Source: Pseudomonadota bacterium
GTDB taxonomy: Bacteria; Desulfobacterota; Desulfovibrionia; Desulfovibrionales; Desulfovibrionaceae
NCBI GenBank assembly: GCA_018822105.1
Contig: JAHJLB010000023.1
Span: forward strand, 1 to 64,000
Direction: 5' to 3'
Length of the DNA: 64,000 nt
Below are positions 52,971-62,017 of this stretch, one piece after another; the stretch's first letter is position 1; each line of letters starts with the position of its first letter. The notes under the pieces are model-generated. The model was given only the letters and a program-made list of their open reading frames with translations. It was not told the DNA's origin and did not search any database. The position numbers and the translations under genes were made by a program.

Positions 52971-53438
52971 ATGCCCATGACCGCAGACAACGCCCGCGCC
53001 CACATCACGGCCCTTTTGCTGGAGCGCGCGTCCCAGGACGAGGCCCGGCGCAAGGAGGCCCTGCGCGACTATCTGGACGTGACCCAGGCCGCAACCGATC
53101 CGGCGGCCTCGGAGGCCCTGGCGGGCATGATCCCGGCCCTCATGCCCGCGCTCTACGCCAAGTGGATGGGCATGTTCGCGGACCGGCTGCTGGAGACCGT
53201 GCCCCTGGCCCAGCTTGAGCCCCTGTGCGACGGCAGCGCGGAGAACGACGCAGCCCTCACCCTGGCCTATGTGATGTTTCTGGAGTCCGCGCGCATGGAG
53301 CAGCAGATCGACGCGGACCTGGCCGCGCTGGGACCCGGGGCCGCGGCCCAGGGGCAGGACCCTGCCCTGGCCGACCTGGCCGCCAGCTACATCCGCACGC
53401 GCATCGGCGTTCTGGCCGAGAAGGCCAAAAAACGTTGA
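52971..53438 (+). CDS. Hypothetical helical protein
   Basis: A 155-residue Ala/Leu-rich soluble protein, predicted all-helical, with no recognised domain. The start is the ATG at 52971 with AGGAG eight bases upstream. It diverges from the DUF401 transporter and converges on the TPR gene, whose stop lies seven bases away. Confidence 0.6.
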   Translation: MPMTADNARAHITALLLERASQDEARRKEALRDYLDVTQAATDPAASEALAGMIPALMPALYAKWMGMFADRLLETVPLAQLEPLCDGSAENDAALTLAYVMFLESARMEQQIDADLAALGPGAAAQGQDPALADLAASYIRTRIGVLAEKAKKR

Positions 53439-53445
53439 GCGCGGT

Positions 53446-53994
53446 TCAGGCCTGGGCGGCCATGGCCCGTTCCACGGCCTCGGCCACCTGCAGGGCCTGC
53501 GGCAGGTTCGCCGCCGCCTCGTCCTCTTCCGCGCCGCCCGCGCCCTCCACCAGGGCGATCTGGATGTTCAGTTCGCGCTGCAGCACCACGCTGTGCGGGT
53601 CGAAAAAAAGCTTCCAGACCACGGCGGCCTTCTGCACGCGGTCCAGCCGCGCCAGCACCAGCCCCAGGAACAGGATGGCCCGGTTGTCCGTGCGCTTTTT
53701 CTGCATGATGCGCTCGAACTCCACCTTGGCCTGGATGTAGCGGCCCAGCCGGTACTGGCATTCGCCATAGCGCTGCCGGGCCTCCAGGTTGTCGCTCTCG
53801 GCCCCCAGGAATTCGCGGTAGCGCTCCGCCGCCTCCTCCCAGGCCCCTGCGGCAAAGGCGGCATTGGCCGCGGCCAGGATGGGCGCGGTCTGCGAAGCGC
53901 TCGCCACGGGAGCCGTTTCCGGCACGCCGCGCAGCTTGTCCATGAAGCCAAAAAGCAGCTTGCGCCGGTTGACGTCGATCTCTTCCTTGCCCAC
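53446..53994 (-). CDS. TPR-repeat protein
   Basis: A 182-residue protein. Tetratricopeptide-like helices occupy about 40-140: ANAAFAAGAWEEAAERYREF, EARQRYGECQYRLGRYIQA and AILFLGLVLARL. The N-terminus, VNRRKLLFGFMDKLRG, looks like a short recognition segment rather than a signal peptide. The GTG at 53992-53994 with GGGAGG upstream is chosen. It diverges from the AOR gene, suggesting a helper role for that locus, but this is only positional. Confidence 0.72.
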   Translation of the reverse strand: MGKEEIDVNRRKLLFGFMDKLRGVPETAPVASASQTAPILAAANAAFAAGAWEEAAERYREFLGAESDNLEARQRYGECQYRLGRYIQAKVEFERIMQKKRTDNRAILFLGLVLARLDRVQKAAVVWKLFFDPHSVVLQRELNIQIALVEGAGGAEEDEAAANLPQALQVAEAVERAMAAQA

Positions 53995-54202
53995 GTGCGA
54001 CCTCCCAAAAATGGTCTTCCGCGCACATCCAAGGCGCGCGCATTCTCCCCTGAACCGCCCGGCCGGGCCTGCTGGACCGCCCGCGGCCCCTGCCGTGGCG
54101 CAGCGGCGTCGCTCCCCCAGCCCCTTGCGATTCCTGGCCGCAGAGCATACTTCTTTCGGCCACGGGGTCAAGGCCGCAGAAACGGGAGGCAAGGAGCGCG
54201 CC

Positions 54203-56014
54203 ATGTACGGTTGGACGGGAAACATCTTGCGCGTGGACCTGTCCACAGGACAGCACGACGTGCTGCGCCTGCCGCAGGACGCCTACCGCGCCTTTCTCGG
54301 CGGCAAGGGCCTGGGCGGCTATCTGCTGCGCGGCCAGGCCACCCTGCCCCCAGGCCACCCGGACCTGCCGCTCATCATCGCCGCAGGCCCGCTCACGGCC
54401 ACCATCGCGCCCACCTCGGGCCGCTGCCACCTGACCACGCGCTCGCCCCTCACCGGGGCCGTGGCCGACTCCAGCGCGGGCGGGCGGCTGGGCACGGAGC
54501 TGGCCCGCGCGGGCTGGGACGCGCTGCTCATCGTGGGCCGGGCCCAGCGCCTCACCGGCATCGAGATCGACGACGGGACCGTGCGCCTCATGGACGCCCG
54601 CGCCCTGGCCGGGCTGGACACGGCGGAGGTCTTCGCGCTGCTGCGCCAGCGCCGCAAGGGCGGCTCCATGGCCGCCACGGGCCCGGCGGCGGACACCGGC
54701 TGCCTCTTCGCCAGCCTCATGGTGGACACGCACCACGCGGCCGGGCGCTGCGGCCTGGGCGGCGTGGCCGGGGCAAAAAACCTCAAATACCTGGCCGTGC
54801 GCGGCACGGGCCGCCGCAAGGTGGCCGACCTGCCCGCGCTCAAGGCCGCGCGCGAGGACATCCTGCGCCTCACCGCCGCCTCGCCGGCGCTCCTGGGCCA
54901 GCACGGGTTCTCCTGCTACGGCACGGGCAGCATCTTCGACCTCATGGACTCCCGGCGCATGATGCCCACGGACAATTTCAGCCGCACGCGCTTCCCCGGC
55001 GCGGAGCATCTGAACGCCCACGCCTACAAGACGCGCTACCAGCCCAGGCGCCACGGCTGCCAGGGCTGCCACGTGCTCTGCAAGAAGATCGCCGCGGACG
55101 GCCGCTCCATGCCCGAGTTCGAGACCATGAGCCACTTCACGGCCCTCATCGGCAACACGGACCTGGAGCTGGTGCTCAAGGCCAACGACCTGTGCAACCG
55201 CCTGGGCCTGGACACCATCAGCGCGGGTTCCACCCTGGCCTGCCGCCGCGAGATCAGCGGCGAGGAGCTCAGCGGCGCGCGCGTGCTGGAGCTGCTCCGG
55301 GGCATGGGCACGGGCGTCGGGCCGGGCGCGGAGCTGGCGCAAGGCTCTGCGAAATACGCCGCGATCATGGGCCGCCCGGAGCTGTCCATGAGCGTCAAGG
55401 GCCTGGAGCTGCCGGCCTACGACCCGCGCGGGGCCTACGGCATGGCCCTGGCCTATGCCACCAGCGCGCGCGGCGGCTGCCACCTGCGGGCCTACCCCAT
55501 CAGCCATGAGATTTTGCGCAAGCCCGTGGCCACGGACCGCTTCAGCTTCTCGGGCAAGGCGCGCATCATCAAGATCGCCGAGGACGCCAACGCCGTGGTG
55601 GACTCGCTCATCGCCTGCAAGTTCCTGTTCTTCGCCGCCAGCCTGGAGGAGTATGCCCGGGCGTACACGGCCGTGACGGGCGTTTCGGCCACGGCCCAGG
55701 ACCTGCTGGCCATCGGTGAACGCATCGACTACCAGGAGCGGCTCATGAACGCGCAAAACGGCTTCAGCGCCGCAGACGACGACCTGCCGCCGCGCTTCTT
55801 CAATGAGGAGGGCTCAAGCGGGCCCGGCCTGCCCATCCCGCCCGTGCCGCGCCAGGACTTTTTGGCCGCCCGCGCGGCCTACTACCGCATCCGGGGCCTG
55901 ACCCCGGAGGGCCTGCCCACGCGGGAGACGGCGGAGAGGCTGGGGCTCTCCTGGCCGCAGGGACTGGACACCGCGCTAGACGCCGGGCTGGACCGCGGCC
56001 TGGAGCGCCCATGA
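54203..56014 (+). CDS. Aldehyde:ferredoxin oxidoreductase (tungstopterin enzyme)
   Basis: A 603-residue AOR-family enzyme that oxidises aldehydes to acids with ferredoxin. The N-terminus GNILRVDLSTG...FLGGKGLGGYLL is the AOR N-domain. The [4Fe-4S] ligands are Cys286, Cys289 and Cys293 (GCQGCHVLC), with the fourth near 472 (LIACKFLFF). KNLKYLAVRG matches the pterin-binding region. The start ATG at 54203 has AAGGAG upstream. The last codon overlaps the next gene (ATGA), so aldolase and oxidoreductase are coupled. Confidence 0.92.
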   Translation: MYGWTGNILRVDLSTGQHDVLRLPQDAYRAFLGGKGLGGYLLRGQATLPPGHPDLPLIIAAGPLTATIAPTSGRCHLTTRSPLTGAVADSSAGGRLGTELARAGWDALLIVGRAQRLTGIEIDDGTVRLMDARALAGLDTAEVFALLRQRRKGGSMAATGPAADTGCLFASLMVDTHHAAGRCGLGGVAGAKNLKYLAVRGTGRRKVADLPALKAAREDILRLTAASPALLGQHGFSCYGTGSIFDLMDSRRMMPTDNFSRTRFPGAEHLNAHAYKTRYQPRRHGCQGCHVLCKKIAADGRSMPEFETMSHFTALIGNTDLELVLKANDLCNRLGLDTISAGSTLACRREISGEELSGARVLELLRGMGTGVGPGAELAQGSAKYAAIMGRPELSMSVKGLELPAYDPRGAYGMALAYATSARGGCHLRAYPISHEILRKPVATDRFSFSGKARIIKIAEDANAVVDSLIACKFLFFAASLEEYARAYTAVTGVSATAQDLLAIGERIDYQERLMNAQNGFSAADDDLPPRFFNEEGSSGPGLPIPPVPRQDFLAARAAYYRIRGLTPEGLPTRETAERLGLSWPQGLDTALDAGLDRGLERP

Positions 56015-57285
56015 TCCCCCTGCTCGCCAAATACGCCGCCAAGCTGGCCGCCACGGGGCTCGTCGCGCCCGACGACGCGCTCCTGGCCGCCCTGGACGAC
56101 GAGCTGGCCTGGAGCCGCGCGGGCGATGTGCGCCAGCCGCTCATGCAGGAGATCTTTGCGGGCTTGAACATCAGCGCCCTGCTCCTGGCCCGGCCCGCGG
56201 GCGTCTACCAGGCCGTCATGGCCGAGCTGGCCCGGCAGGCCCTGGCCGACGGCGCGGGCATCATCACCCCCGGAGACTGCGAGACGCGCACCTTCCTGCA
56301 CGACCTGCCCGTGGTGCAGGGCCTGCAGGCTGAGGGCGTCATCCAGGCCCTGCGCCGGCGCAAGGGCTGCGTCATCCTGCACGGGGATGAGGCCTTCGTG
56401 GCCGCCTTCGGCACCGTGAGCCCCGAGCAGGCCTACGTCACCATGAGCTCCATGTGCTTCGCCTGCTTCGTGGCCTATTTCGCCCAGCACCTGCGCGACC
56501 TGCGCTCCGGGCGAATGACGCCCGAGCGTCGGGCGGAGTTCGCGCGCATAAAAGCCCTGCTGCCCCCGGACCGCTCCGACGTGCCGGACCTCGCGCCCGG
56601 CCCCTTCGCAAGCGAGGACGCCGCGCGCGCGGCCATGATCCAGGCCGGCCGCCGCACCGTGGAATACGGGCTGGTGGACTCCTATTTCGGCAACATCTCC
56701 TATCGCCTGCCCGTCAACGGGGTGCAGACCATCCTCATCAGCCAGACCGGCAGCTCCCTTGACGAGTTGGGGCCGTGCATCGACCCCTGCCGCATGGACG
56801 GCGGCAACTGCGCGGCCATCACGGCCTCCAGCGAGTATTCGGCGCACAAGGCCGTCTACGAGGGCGAGGGGGTGCGCTCGCGGGCCATCCTGCACGGGCA
56901 CCCGCGCTTTTCGGTCATCGTGTCCCTGGACTGCCCGCGCCTGGACTGCCCGAATCTGGGCGAGTGCCACCGCGCCTGCGACACCCCGCGCTGCTTCACC
57001 GACGCCGCGTCCGGACTCTCCGTGCCCATCGTGCCCGGCGAGGTGGGCACCGGGCCCTTCGGCCTGTGCAACACCCTGCCCCAGGCCCTCACCGCCACAA
57101 GCGGCGAAAAGCGCGGGGCCATCGTCTACGGCCACGGGCTGTTCACCCTGGGCGAGGCGGACTTCCGCGACGCCTTCGCCACCCTCATGGACGTGGAGCG
57201 CTTCTGCCGCGAGGAATATTTCCGCAGGGTAAAGCGGCTCGGGGGGGGAAGGACTCCGGCGGGTGAGGACTCCCGCGCCAGATGA
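56011..57285 (+). CDS. Two-domain protein with class II aldolase/adducin C-terminus
   Basis: A 424-residue protein. The first about 195 residues form a helical domain I do not recognise, with a TMSSMCFACFVAY segment. The second half is a class II aldolase/adducin fold: VDSYFGNISYRL, LISQTGSSLDEL, SSEYSAHKAVYE and the zinc-binding AILHGHPRFS with a later GHGLF. Such enzymes split sugar phosphates or act as epimerases. It also has seven cysteines between about 254 and 330, unusual for the family. It is coupled to AOR, so it could produce the aldehyde that AOR oxidises. Confidence 0.82.
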   Translation: MIPLLAKYAAKLAATGLVAPDDALLAALDDELAWSRAGDVRQPLMQEIFAGLNISALLLARPAGVYQAVMAELARQALADGAGIITPGDCETRTFLHDLPVVQGLQAEGVIQALRRRKGCVILHGDEAFVAAFGTVSPEQAYVTMSSMCFACFVAYFAQHLRDLRSGRMTPERRAEFARIKALLPPDRSDVPDLAPGPFASEDAARAAMIQAGRRTVEYGLVDSYFGNISYRLPVNGVQTILISQTGSSLDELGPCIDPCRMDGGNCAAITASSEYSAHKAVYEGEGVRSRAILHGHPRFSVIVSLDCPRLDCPNLGECHRACDTPRCFTDAASGLSVPIVPGEVGTGPFGLCNTLPQALTATSGEKRGAIVYGHGLFTLGEADFRDAFATLMDVERFCREEYFRRVKRLGGGRTPAGEDSRAR

Positions 57286-57370
57286 CCCCGCCAGAGCTGT
57301 TCCCTTCCGCCCCCAGGGGTGATACCCCTGCCTTCCCGGCAGCACAGCGGGACAACCAAAGGGACGGGAC

Positions 57371-58279
57371 ATGACGGAACAGCGGCGCGCGGCGCTTTTG
57401 CCCATGCTGGCGCTCACTGCGGCCAGCATCCTCTGGGCCAGCGCGTTCATCGCCTTCAAGCTGGCCTTCCAGGCCTACGACCCCATGTTCGTGCTCTTTG
57501 CGCGCATGCTGGTGGCCTGCGTGTGCTTCCTGCCCCTGGCCATGCGCTTCCGCAACCAGATCTACCACCCCGGCGACTGGAAACCCATCCTGCTCATGGC
57601 CCTGTTCGAGCCCTGCCTGTACTTCCTCTTCGAGACCGCGGCCATCAAGAACACCGAGGCCGCCCAGGCGGGCATGATCGTGGCCATGCTGCCCCTGCTG
57701 GTGGCCATCGGCGCGCACTTCCTGCTCAAGGAGACGGTGACGCGGCGCACCTGGGCCGGCTTCGCCCTGGCCGTGGCCGGAGCCGCCCTGCTCTCGGTGC
57801 AGTCCGGCTCGACCGAGAGCGCCCCGCGCCCGGCTTTGGGCAACTTTCTGGAATTCCTGGCTATGTGCTGCGCCATGGGCTACACCATCCTCTTGAAGAA
57901 GCTCTCCGCGCGCTACTCGCCCATGTTCCTCACGGCGGCCCAGGCCCTCATCGGCTGCCTGTTCTTTCTGCCGCTCATGTTCCTGCCGGGCCAGCGGCTG
58001 CCCACAGAATTCGTGCTCATCCCCGCGCTCTCGGTCATCTACCTGGGCGCGGCCATCACCCTTGGCGCTTACGGCCTGTACAGCTATGGCGTGAGCAAGA
58101 TCCCCGCCAGCCAGGCCACGGCCTTTGTGAACCTCATCCCCGTGGCCACGGTGGTCATGGCCCGCTTCGCCCTGGGCGAGGTCTTCGGGCTGGGCCAATA
58201 CCTGGCCTCGGCCCTGGTGCTGACCGGGGTGCTCTTGAGCCAGGACAGGAAGGCCCGGCCCGCCAAGGCCGAAGCCTAG
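57371..58279 (+). CDS. EamA-family (DMT) transporter
   Basis: A 302-residue protein with ten helices arranged as two EamA repeats. The first repeat includes WASAFIAFKLAFQAYDPM and the second FLGAAITLGAYGLYSYGVSKIPASQA (interrupted). It probably exports a small metabolite. Start ATG at 57371 with GGGACGGG upstream. It follows the aldolase gene by 85 bases. Confidence 0.87.
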   Translation: MTEQRRAALLPMLALTAASILWASAFIAFKLAFQAYDPMFVLFARMLVACVCFLPLAMRFRNQIYHPGDWKPILLMALFEPCLYFLFETAAIKNTEAAQAGMIVAMLPLLVAIGAHFLLKETVTRRTWAGFALAVAGAALLSVQSGSTESAPRPALGNFLEFLAMCCAMGYTILLKKLSARYSPMFLTAAQALIGCLFFLPLMFLPGQRLPTEFVLIPALSVIYLGAAITLGAYGLYSYGVSKIPASQATAFVNLIPVATVVMARFALGEVFGLGQYLASALVLTGVLLSQDRKARPAKAEA

Positions 58280-58302
58280 CCTTCCAGAGACGGCGGGCGG
58301 AC

Positions 58303-59025
58303 ATGACCGATTTGCTTGAAATCAGCCTGGGGGCTCAACTGCTGCTGGTGCGCGTCAGCTTCGACCGCTTCCGCACCCTGCGCCTCTCGGTCCGGAGGGA
58401 TGGCACCGTCAGCGTCCGCGCGCCCCTCAAGACCAGCAAGGCCTACATCCAGACCCACGTGCAGGGCAGGGCCGAATGGATCTTCCGGCACCTGGAGCGC
58501 TTCCGCAGCCTGCAGCACACGGCGCGGCCCCTGGAATACGTCAGCGGCGAGACCCACGCCTTCCTGGGACAGGGCTTTGAACTCGTGGTCAGCCAGGGGG
58601 AGCGCAACGCCGTGCGTCTGACCGATGAAACCTTCGAGGTCACGACCCGCTTCCCGCCACGGCCTGACAAGGTGCGCGCCCTCCTGGACGCCTGGTACCT
58701 GGGCCAGGCGCGGGAGCTGTTCGCGCGGGTCATCCGGGACATGCTGCCCCGCTTCGACGCCCTGGGAGTGCCGCGCCCGGCCAAGCTCACCGTGCGGGCC
58801 ATGACCAGCCGCTGGGGCACCTGCTCCCTTGCGCGCACCATCACCCTGAACCGCCATCTTGTCCGGGCGCCGCTCCCCTGCGTGGAGTACGTGGTGGCCC
58901 ACGAGCTCTGCCATTTGCGCCACCACGGGCACGATGCACGCTTCTACGGGCTGCTCGAAACCGTCATGCCGGACTGGAAGGCGCGGCGCAAACGCCTGCG
59001 CGAGGTCACCATCCATGCTGGCTGA
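58303..59025 (+). CDS. YgjP/DUF45-type zinc metallopeptidase
   Basis: A 240-residue soluble protein. The C-terminal half has TSRWGTCS followed by YVVAHELCHLRHHGH, the HExxH zinc motif of the YgjP/M48-like family, with a later F-Y-x-x-(L)-E segment. The N-terminal half is beta-rich. Function in this family is poorly known. The start ATG at 58303 follows the EamA stop by 23 bases. The open frame upstream of it overlaps EamA and is not counted. Confidence 0.87.
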   Translation: MTDLLEISLGAQLLLVRVSFDRFRTLRLSVRRDGTVSVRAPLKTSKAYIQTHVQGRAEWIFRHLERFRSLQHTARPLEYVSGETHAFLGQGFELVVSQGERNAVRLTDETFEVTTRFPPRPDKVRALLDAWYLGQARELFARVIRDMLPRFDALGVPRPAKLTVRAMTSRWGTCSLARTITLNRHLVRAPLPCVEYVVAHELCHLRHHGHDARFYGLLETVMPDWKARRKRLREVTIHAG

Positions 59026-59026
59026 C

Positions 59027-59098
59027 GCCTGCCTCCGGCGGCTAATCTTAGACTGCCTCCGGCGCCTGGTCTCAGACTGCCTCCGGCGGCTGGGGGGG
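59027..59098 (+). repeat. Three 24-bp tandem repeats
   Basis: Three back-to-back units of 24 bases share a TGCCTCCGGCG core (59027, 59051 and 59075). They begin one base after the metallopeptidase stop codon and merge into the G-rich arm of a hairpin (GGGGGGC at 59093 with GCCCCCC at 59105-59111). Confidence 0.7.
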
Positions 59099-59124
59099 CT
59101 TGAAGCCCCCCAGGCCCCCCCAGC

Positions 59125-59173
59125 ACGCCGCAAGCCCCGGCCCAGGAGAAACCTGAGCCGGGGCTTGCGGCGT
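59125..59173. terminator. Bidirectional terminator between ygjP-like and mqnD
   Basis: A perfect 17-bp stem starting ACGCCGCAAGCCCCGGC with a 15-base loop. It separates two convergent genes. No T-run follows. Confidence 0.65.
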
Positions 59174-59288
59174 GAGCAGGTCCTGGGATCTCCTGCGGGG
59201 AGCGCTTCTGAATATGCTTCTTCAGATGGGACAGCCGCGTGCAGTGCCTCGGGCCTGGTCAGGGTGGGCCATGGGGCGAAGCCCCTGG

Positions 59289-60131
59289 CTAGCCTCCAAG
59301 GAACACATCCCCCGGCAGGGCTCCAAGCCCGTCCACGCGCCGCGCCTCGGCCAAAAGGGCCAGGATGGCGGCCTCGCCCTCAGGCCCTAAATCCAGGCTG
59401 GAGCTGGTGACAAAGGTCTCGATGTGCCGGGCGATGACCTGCGGGTCCATCTCCTGGGCATGGCTGCGGATATACTGGCGGCTGGCCTCGGGATGCTCGT
59501 GGGCAAGCTCCAGGCTCTGGCGGATGCCTGCGTTGACGGCCCGGGCCAGGTCCAGGCCCAGGGAGCGGCGCATGACGATGCAGCCCAGCGGGATGGGCAG
59601 ACCGCGCTCCTCCTCCCACCAGGCGCCGAGGTCCAGCAGGCGGGCAAGGCCGTGCTGGGCATAGGTGAAGCGGCCCTCGTGGATGACCACCCCGGCCGTG
59701 CAGCGGCCATCGCTGACGGCGGGCATGACCTGGTCGTAGACCAGTTCCAGCAGGCGCGGGCTCAGGCCGCGCTCGCAGCAGAGCAGCCCGAATAGCAGGT
59801 TGGCCGTGGTGCGGGCGCCAGGAATGGCCACCGCTCGCCCGTGCAGATCCTCCAGACGGACGCCCCCGCGGGCCACGAGGATCGGCCCCACGCCGCGGCC
59901 CAGGGCTCCGCCCGCGCGCAGGATGCGGTACTCGTCCAGCAGACCGGCGGCCGCGGCCACGGAGACCTTGCAGACGTCCGGGGTACCCGCCGCGGCGGCC
60001 TGGTTCAGCCCCTCCACGTCGGCCAGAGCGACGTCCAAGGCCACGCCCGGCACGGCCACAAGTCCGGACGCCAAAGCATGGAAGATGAAGGTGTCGTTGG
60101 GGCAGGGCGAATAGTGCAGGGACAGGCGCAT
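59289..60131 (-). CDS. mqnD: 1,4-dihydroxy-6-naphthoate synthase
   Basis: A 280-residue enzyme of the futalosine menaquinone pathway that converts cyclic dehypoxanthinylfutalosine to dihydroxy-naphthoate. SPCPNDTFIFHAL at the N-terminus is diagnostic. The GARTTANLLF loop and VIHEGRFTY are also conserved. It is divergent from tetR-mqnE-mqnC-mqnA, so all four pathway genes in this window share one control region. Confidence 0.93.
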   Translation of the reverse strand: MRLSLHYSPCPNDTFIFHALASGLVAVPGVALDVALADVEGLNQAAAAGTPDVCKVSVAAAAGLLDEYRILRAGGALGRGVGPILVARGGVRLEDLHGRAVAIPGARTTANLLFGLLCCERGLSPRLLELVYDQVMPAVSDGRCTAGVVIHEGRFTYAQHGLARLLDLGAWWEEERGLPIPLGCIVMRRSLGLDLARAVNAGIRQSLELAHEHPEASRQYIRSHAQEMDPQVIARHIETFVTSSSLDLGPEGEAAILALLAEARRVDGLGALPGDVFLGG

Positions 60132-60160
60132 GAGACCCTCCGGGCAACGCTTCCGTCGTG

Positions 60161-60189
60161 TTGACAGAAATCGGGTGCGGGCATAGGAA
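60161..60189 (+). promoter_or_regulatory. Promoter of the tetR-mqnECA operon
   Basis: TTGACA (60161-60166), a 17-base spacer and TAGGAA (60184-60189). The palindrome at 60188-60205 begins at its -10. Confidence 0.45.
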
Positions 60190-60205
60190 TGACCACCTGG
60201 TCATT
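60188..60205. promoter_or_regulatory. TetR-type operator
   Basis: AATGACCA and TGGTCATT around CC form a perfect 8-2-8 palindrome. The TGACC/GGTCA form is frequent in TetR-family operators. It lies between mqnD and the tetR gene. Confidence 0.65.
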
Positions 60206-60252
60206 TTCCCGCAGACTACCCGGCCAGGCCCGGAGAGGCAAGCCCCAAGCCT

Positions 60253-60924
60253 ATGGACAGCCCGCGTTCGACCTTCGACAATCTTGACCCGCAAAAGCAG
60301 CGGCGCGTACTGGACGAAGCCCAGCGCGAGTTCGCCGAACGCGGCTACCACCAGGCCAGCATCAACCGCATTGTGGGCCGCCTGGACATCGCCAAGGGCT
60401 CGCTGTTCCAGTATTTCGGCAGCAAGGAGGGGCTGTTCGCGCACCTCTTCCGCCGCGCCGTGGACGAAATCAGGGCCCCGCTCCGGGCCATCCGCGACGC
60501 CAAGGGCGACGAGGCCTTCCCGGAACGCCTGAAGAGGGTCTTTGCCGCCAGTTCAGCCTTTGCGGCGGCGCATCCCTTCCTCTGGGGCATCTACCGGCGC
60601 ATGCTGGCCCAGGAGGACTTCCCCCTGCGCGCAACCCTGCTTTCCGAGGTGCGCGCCGAGGCCCTGACGTTCTTCCGCGAACTCCTGGAGGCCGGCCAGG
60701 CCCAGGGCGAGGTGCGCGCCGACCTGGACCCTGCCACGGCGGCCTTTCTCATCGAGGCCTGCCTGGACCGCGCCCTGAGCGCCCAGGATTCACCCCTCTT
60801 GGACGCGGGCCTGGGCCTCTCGTCCGACCCCCACACCCGCCAGGCCCGCCTGGAGGCCATCGCCGAGGTCCTGTGCCGGGGCTTCTCGGCCCCAGGCATC
60901 GCCAAAGGAGCAGCACATGAATGA
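60253..60924 (+). CDS. TetR-family regulator of the menaquinone genes
   Basis: A 223-residue regulator. The helix-turn-helix domain (about 15-60) contains AQREFAERGYHQASINRIV and GSLFQYFGSKEGLFAHLF. The ligand domain is unassigned. Its stop overlaps the mqnE start by eight bases, so it is cotranslated with the pathway. With a perfect palindrome just upstream it is likely autoregulatory and controls both mqn units. Confidence 0.87.
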   Translation: MDSPRSTFDNLDPQKQRRVLDEAQREFAERGYHQASINRIVGRLDIAKGSLFQYFGSKEGLFAHLFRRAVDEIRAPLRAIRDAKGDEAFPERLKRVFAASSAFAAAHPFLWGIYRRMLAQEDFPLRATLLSEVRAEALTFFRELLEAGQAQGEVRADLDPATAAFLIEACLDRALSAQDSPLLDAGLGLSSDPHTRQARLEAIAEVLCRGFSAPGIAKGAAHE

Positions 60925-62014
60925 CCTGAAACGCTTTGAGCCTTTGGGCCTGGGGCACATCGCCCGCAAGGTCCAGGCCGGGGAGCGCCTCAGCCTTGAG
61001 GAAGGCCGGGCCTTGTTCGCCTGCCCGGACCCCACCGCGGTGGGCGCCCTGGCGCACCAGCGCCGCCTGGCCCTGCACGGCGCGCACACCTTCTACGTGG
61101 TCAACCGGCACATCAACTACACCAATGTCTGCGTCAACGGCTGCGCCTTCTGCGCCTACCAGCGGGCCAAGGGCGAGTCCGGGGGCTTCGAGCTGTCCAT
61201 CGCCGAGGCCGTGGAACGGCTGAAGAGCGCGCCCCTGCCCCCGCGCGAGGTGCACATGGTGGGCGGCTGCCACCCGGACCTGCGCCTGTCGTTTTTCGTG
61301 GAGCTCTTGAAGAGCATGCAGCAGGCCTTGCCCGAGGCGACGCTCAAATGCTTCACCGCCGTGGAGATCGCGCATTTCGCCAGGCTGGAGGGCCTGAGCA
61401 CCGCTGCGGTCCTGGCTACCCTCAAGGCCGCCGGCCTGGCCATGCTGCCTGGAGGCGGGGCGGAGATCTTCGCGCCCGAGGTGCGCCGCCGCATCTGCCC
61501 GAAGAAATCCACGGCCGAGGAATGGCTGCGCATTCACGGGGAAGCACATGCGTTAGGTCTGGCGACAAACTGCACCATGCTCTTCGGGCACCTGGAAAGC
61601 ATCGAGGACCGTCTGGACCACCTGGACCGCCTGCGCAGGCAGCAAGACATGACCGGCGGCTTCACCTGCTTCATCCCCCTGCCCTTCCAGACAGAGAACA
61701 GCGCAATCAAGGTCACCCGCCCGCTGACGGGCATCGACGAACTGCGGACCATCGCCATAAGCCGATTGATGCTCGACAACATCCCGCACGTGAAGGCCTA
61801 CTGGGTCATGCTCACGGTGAAGCAGGCGCAAGCGGCGCTGTTCTTCGGCGCCGACGACCTGGACGGCACGGTGGTGGAGGAGAAGATCGGGCACATGGCC
61901 GGGGCCTCCAGCGAGCAGGGCCAGACCAAGGCCCAGCTGGAGGCCATGATCCGGGGCCTGGGGCTGACGCCCGTGGAGCGCGACGCCAGATTCAACCCGG
62001 TCCAGGGGGCCTAA
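60917..62014 (+). CDS. mqnE: Aminofutalosine synthase (radical SAM)
   Basis: A 365-residue radical SAM enzyme that joins the MqnA product to S-adenosylmethionine, forming aminofutalosine. The [4Fe-4S] motif is CVNGCAFCAY (about 72-81), preceded by VNRHINYTN. VGGCHPDL and GGGAEIF are typical of MqnE/MqnC. AAAGGAG lies upstream of the ATG. It is followed by mqnC three bases after its stop. Confidence 0.93.
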   Translation: MNDLKRFEPLGLGHIARKVQAGERLSLEEGRALFACPDPTAVGALAHQRRLALHGAHTFYVVNRHINYTNVCVNGCAFCAYQRAKGESGGFELSIAEAVERLKSAPLPPREVHMVGGCHPDLRLSFFVELLKSMQQALPEATLKCFTAVEIAHFARLEGLSTAAVLATLKAAGLAMLPGGGAEIFAPEVRRRICPKKSTAEEWLRIHGEAHALGLATNCTMLFGHLESIEDRLDHLDRLRRQQDMTGGFTCFIPLPFQTENSAIKVTRPLTGIDELRTIAISRLMLDNIPHVKAYWVMLTVKQAQAALFFGADDLDGTVVEEKIGHMAGASSEQGQTKAQLEAMIRGLGLTPVERDARFNPVQGA

Positions 62015-62017
62015 GCC

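Noticed and set aside
59027-59098. Short CRISPR-like array
   Set aside because: The three units are contiguous with no spacers and no cas genes are nearby.
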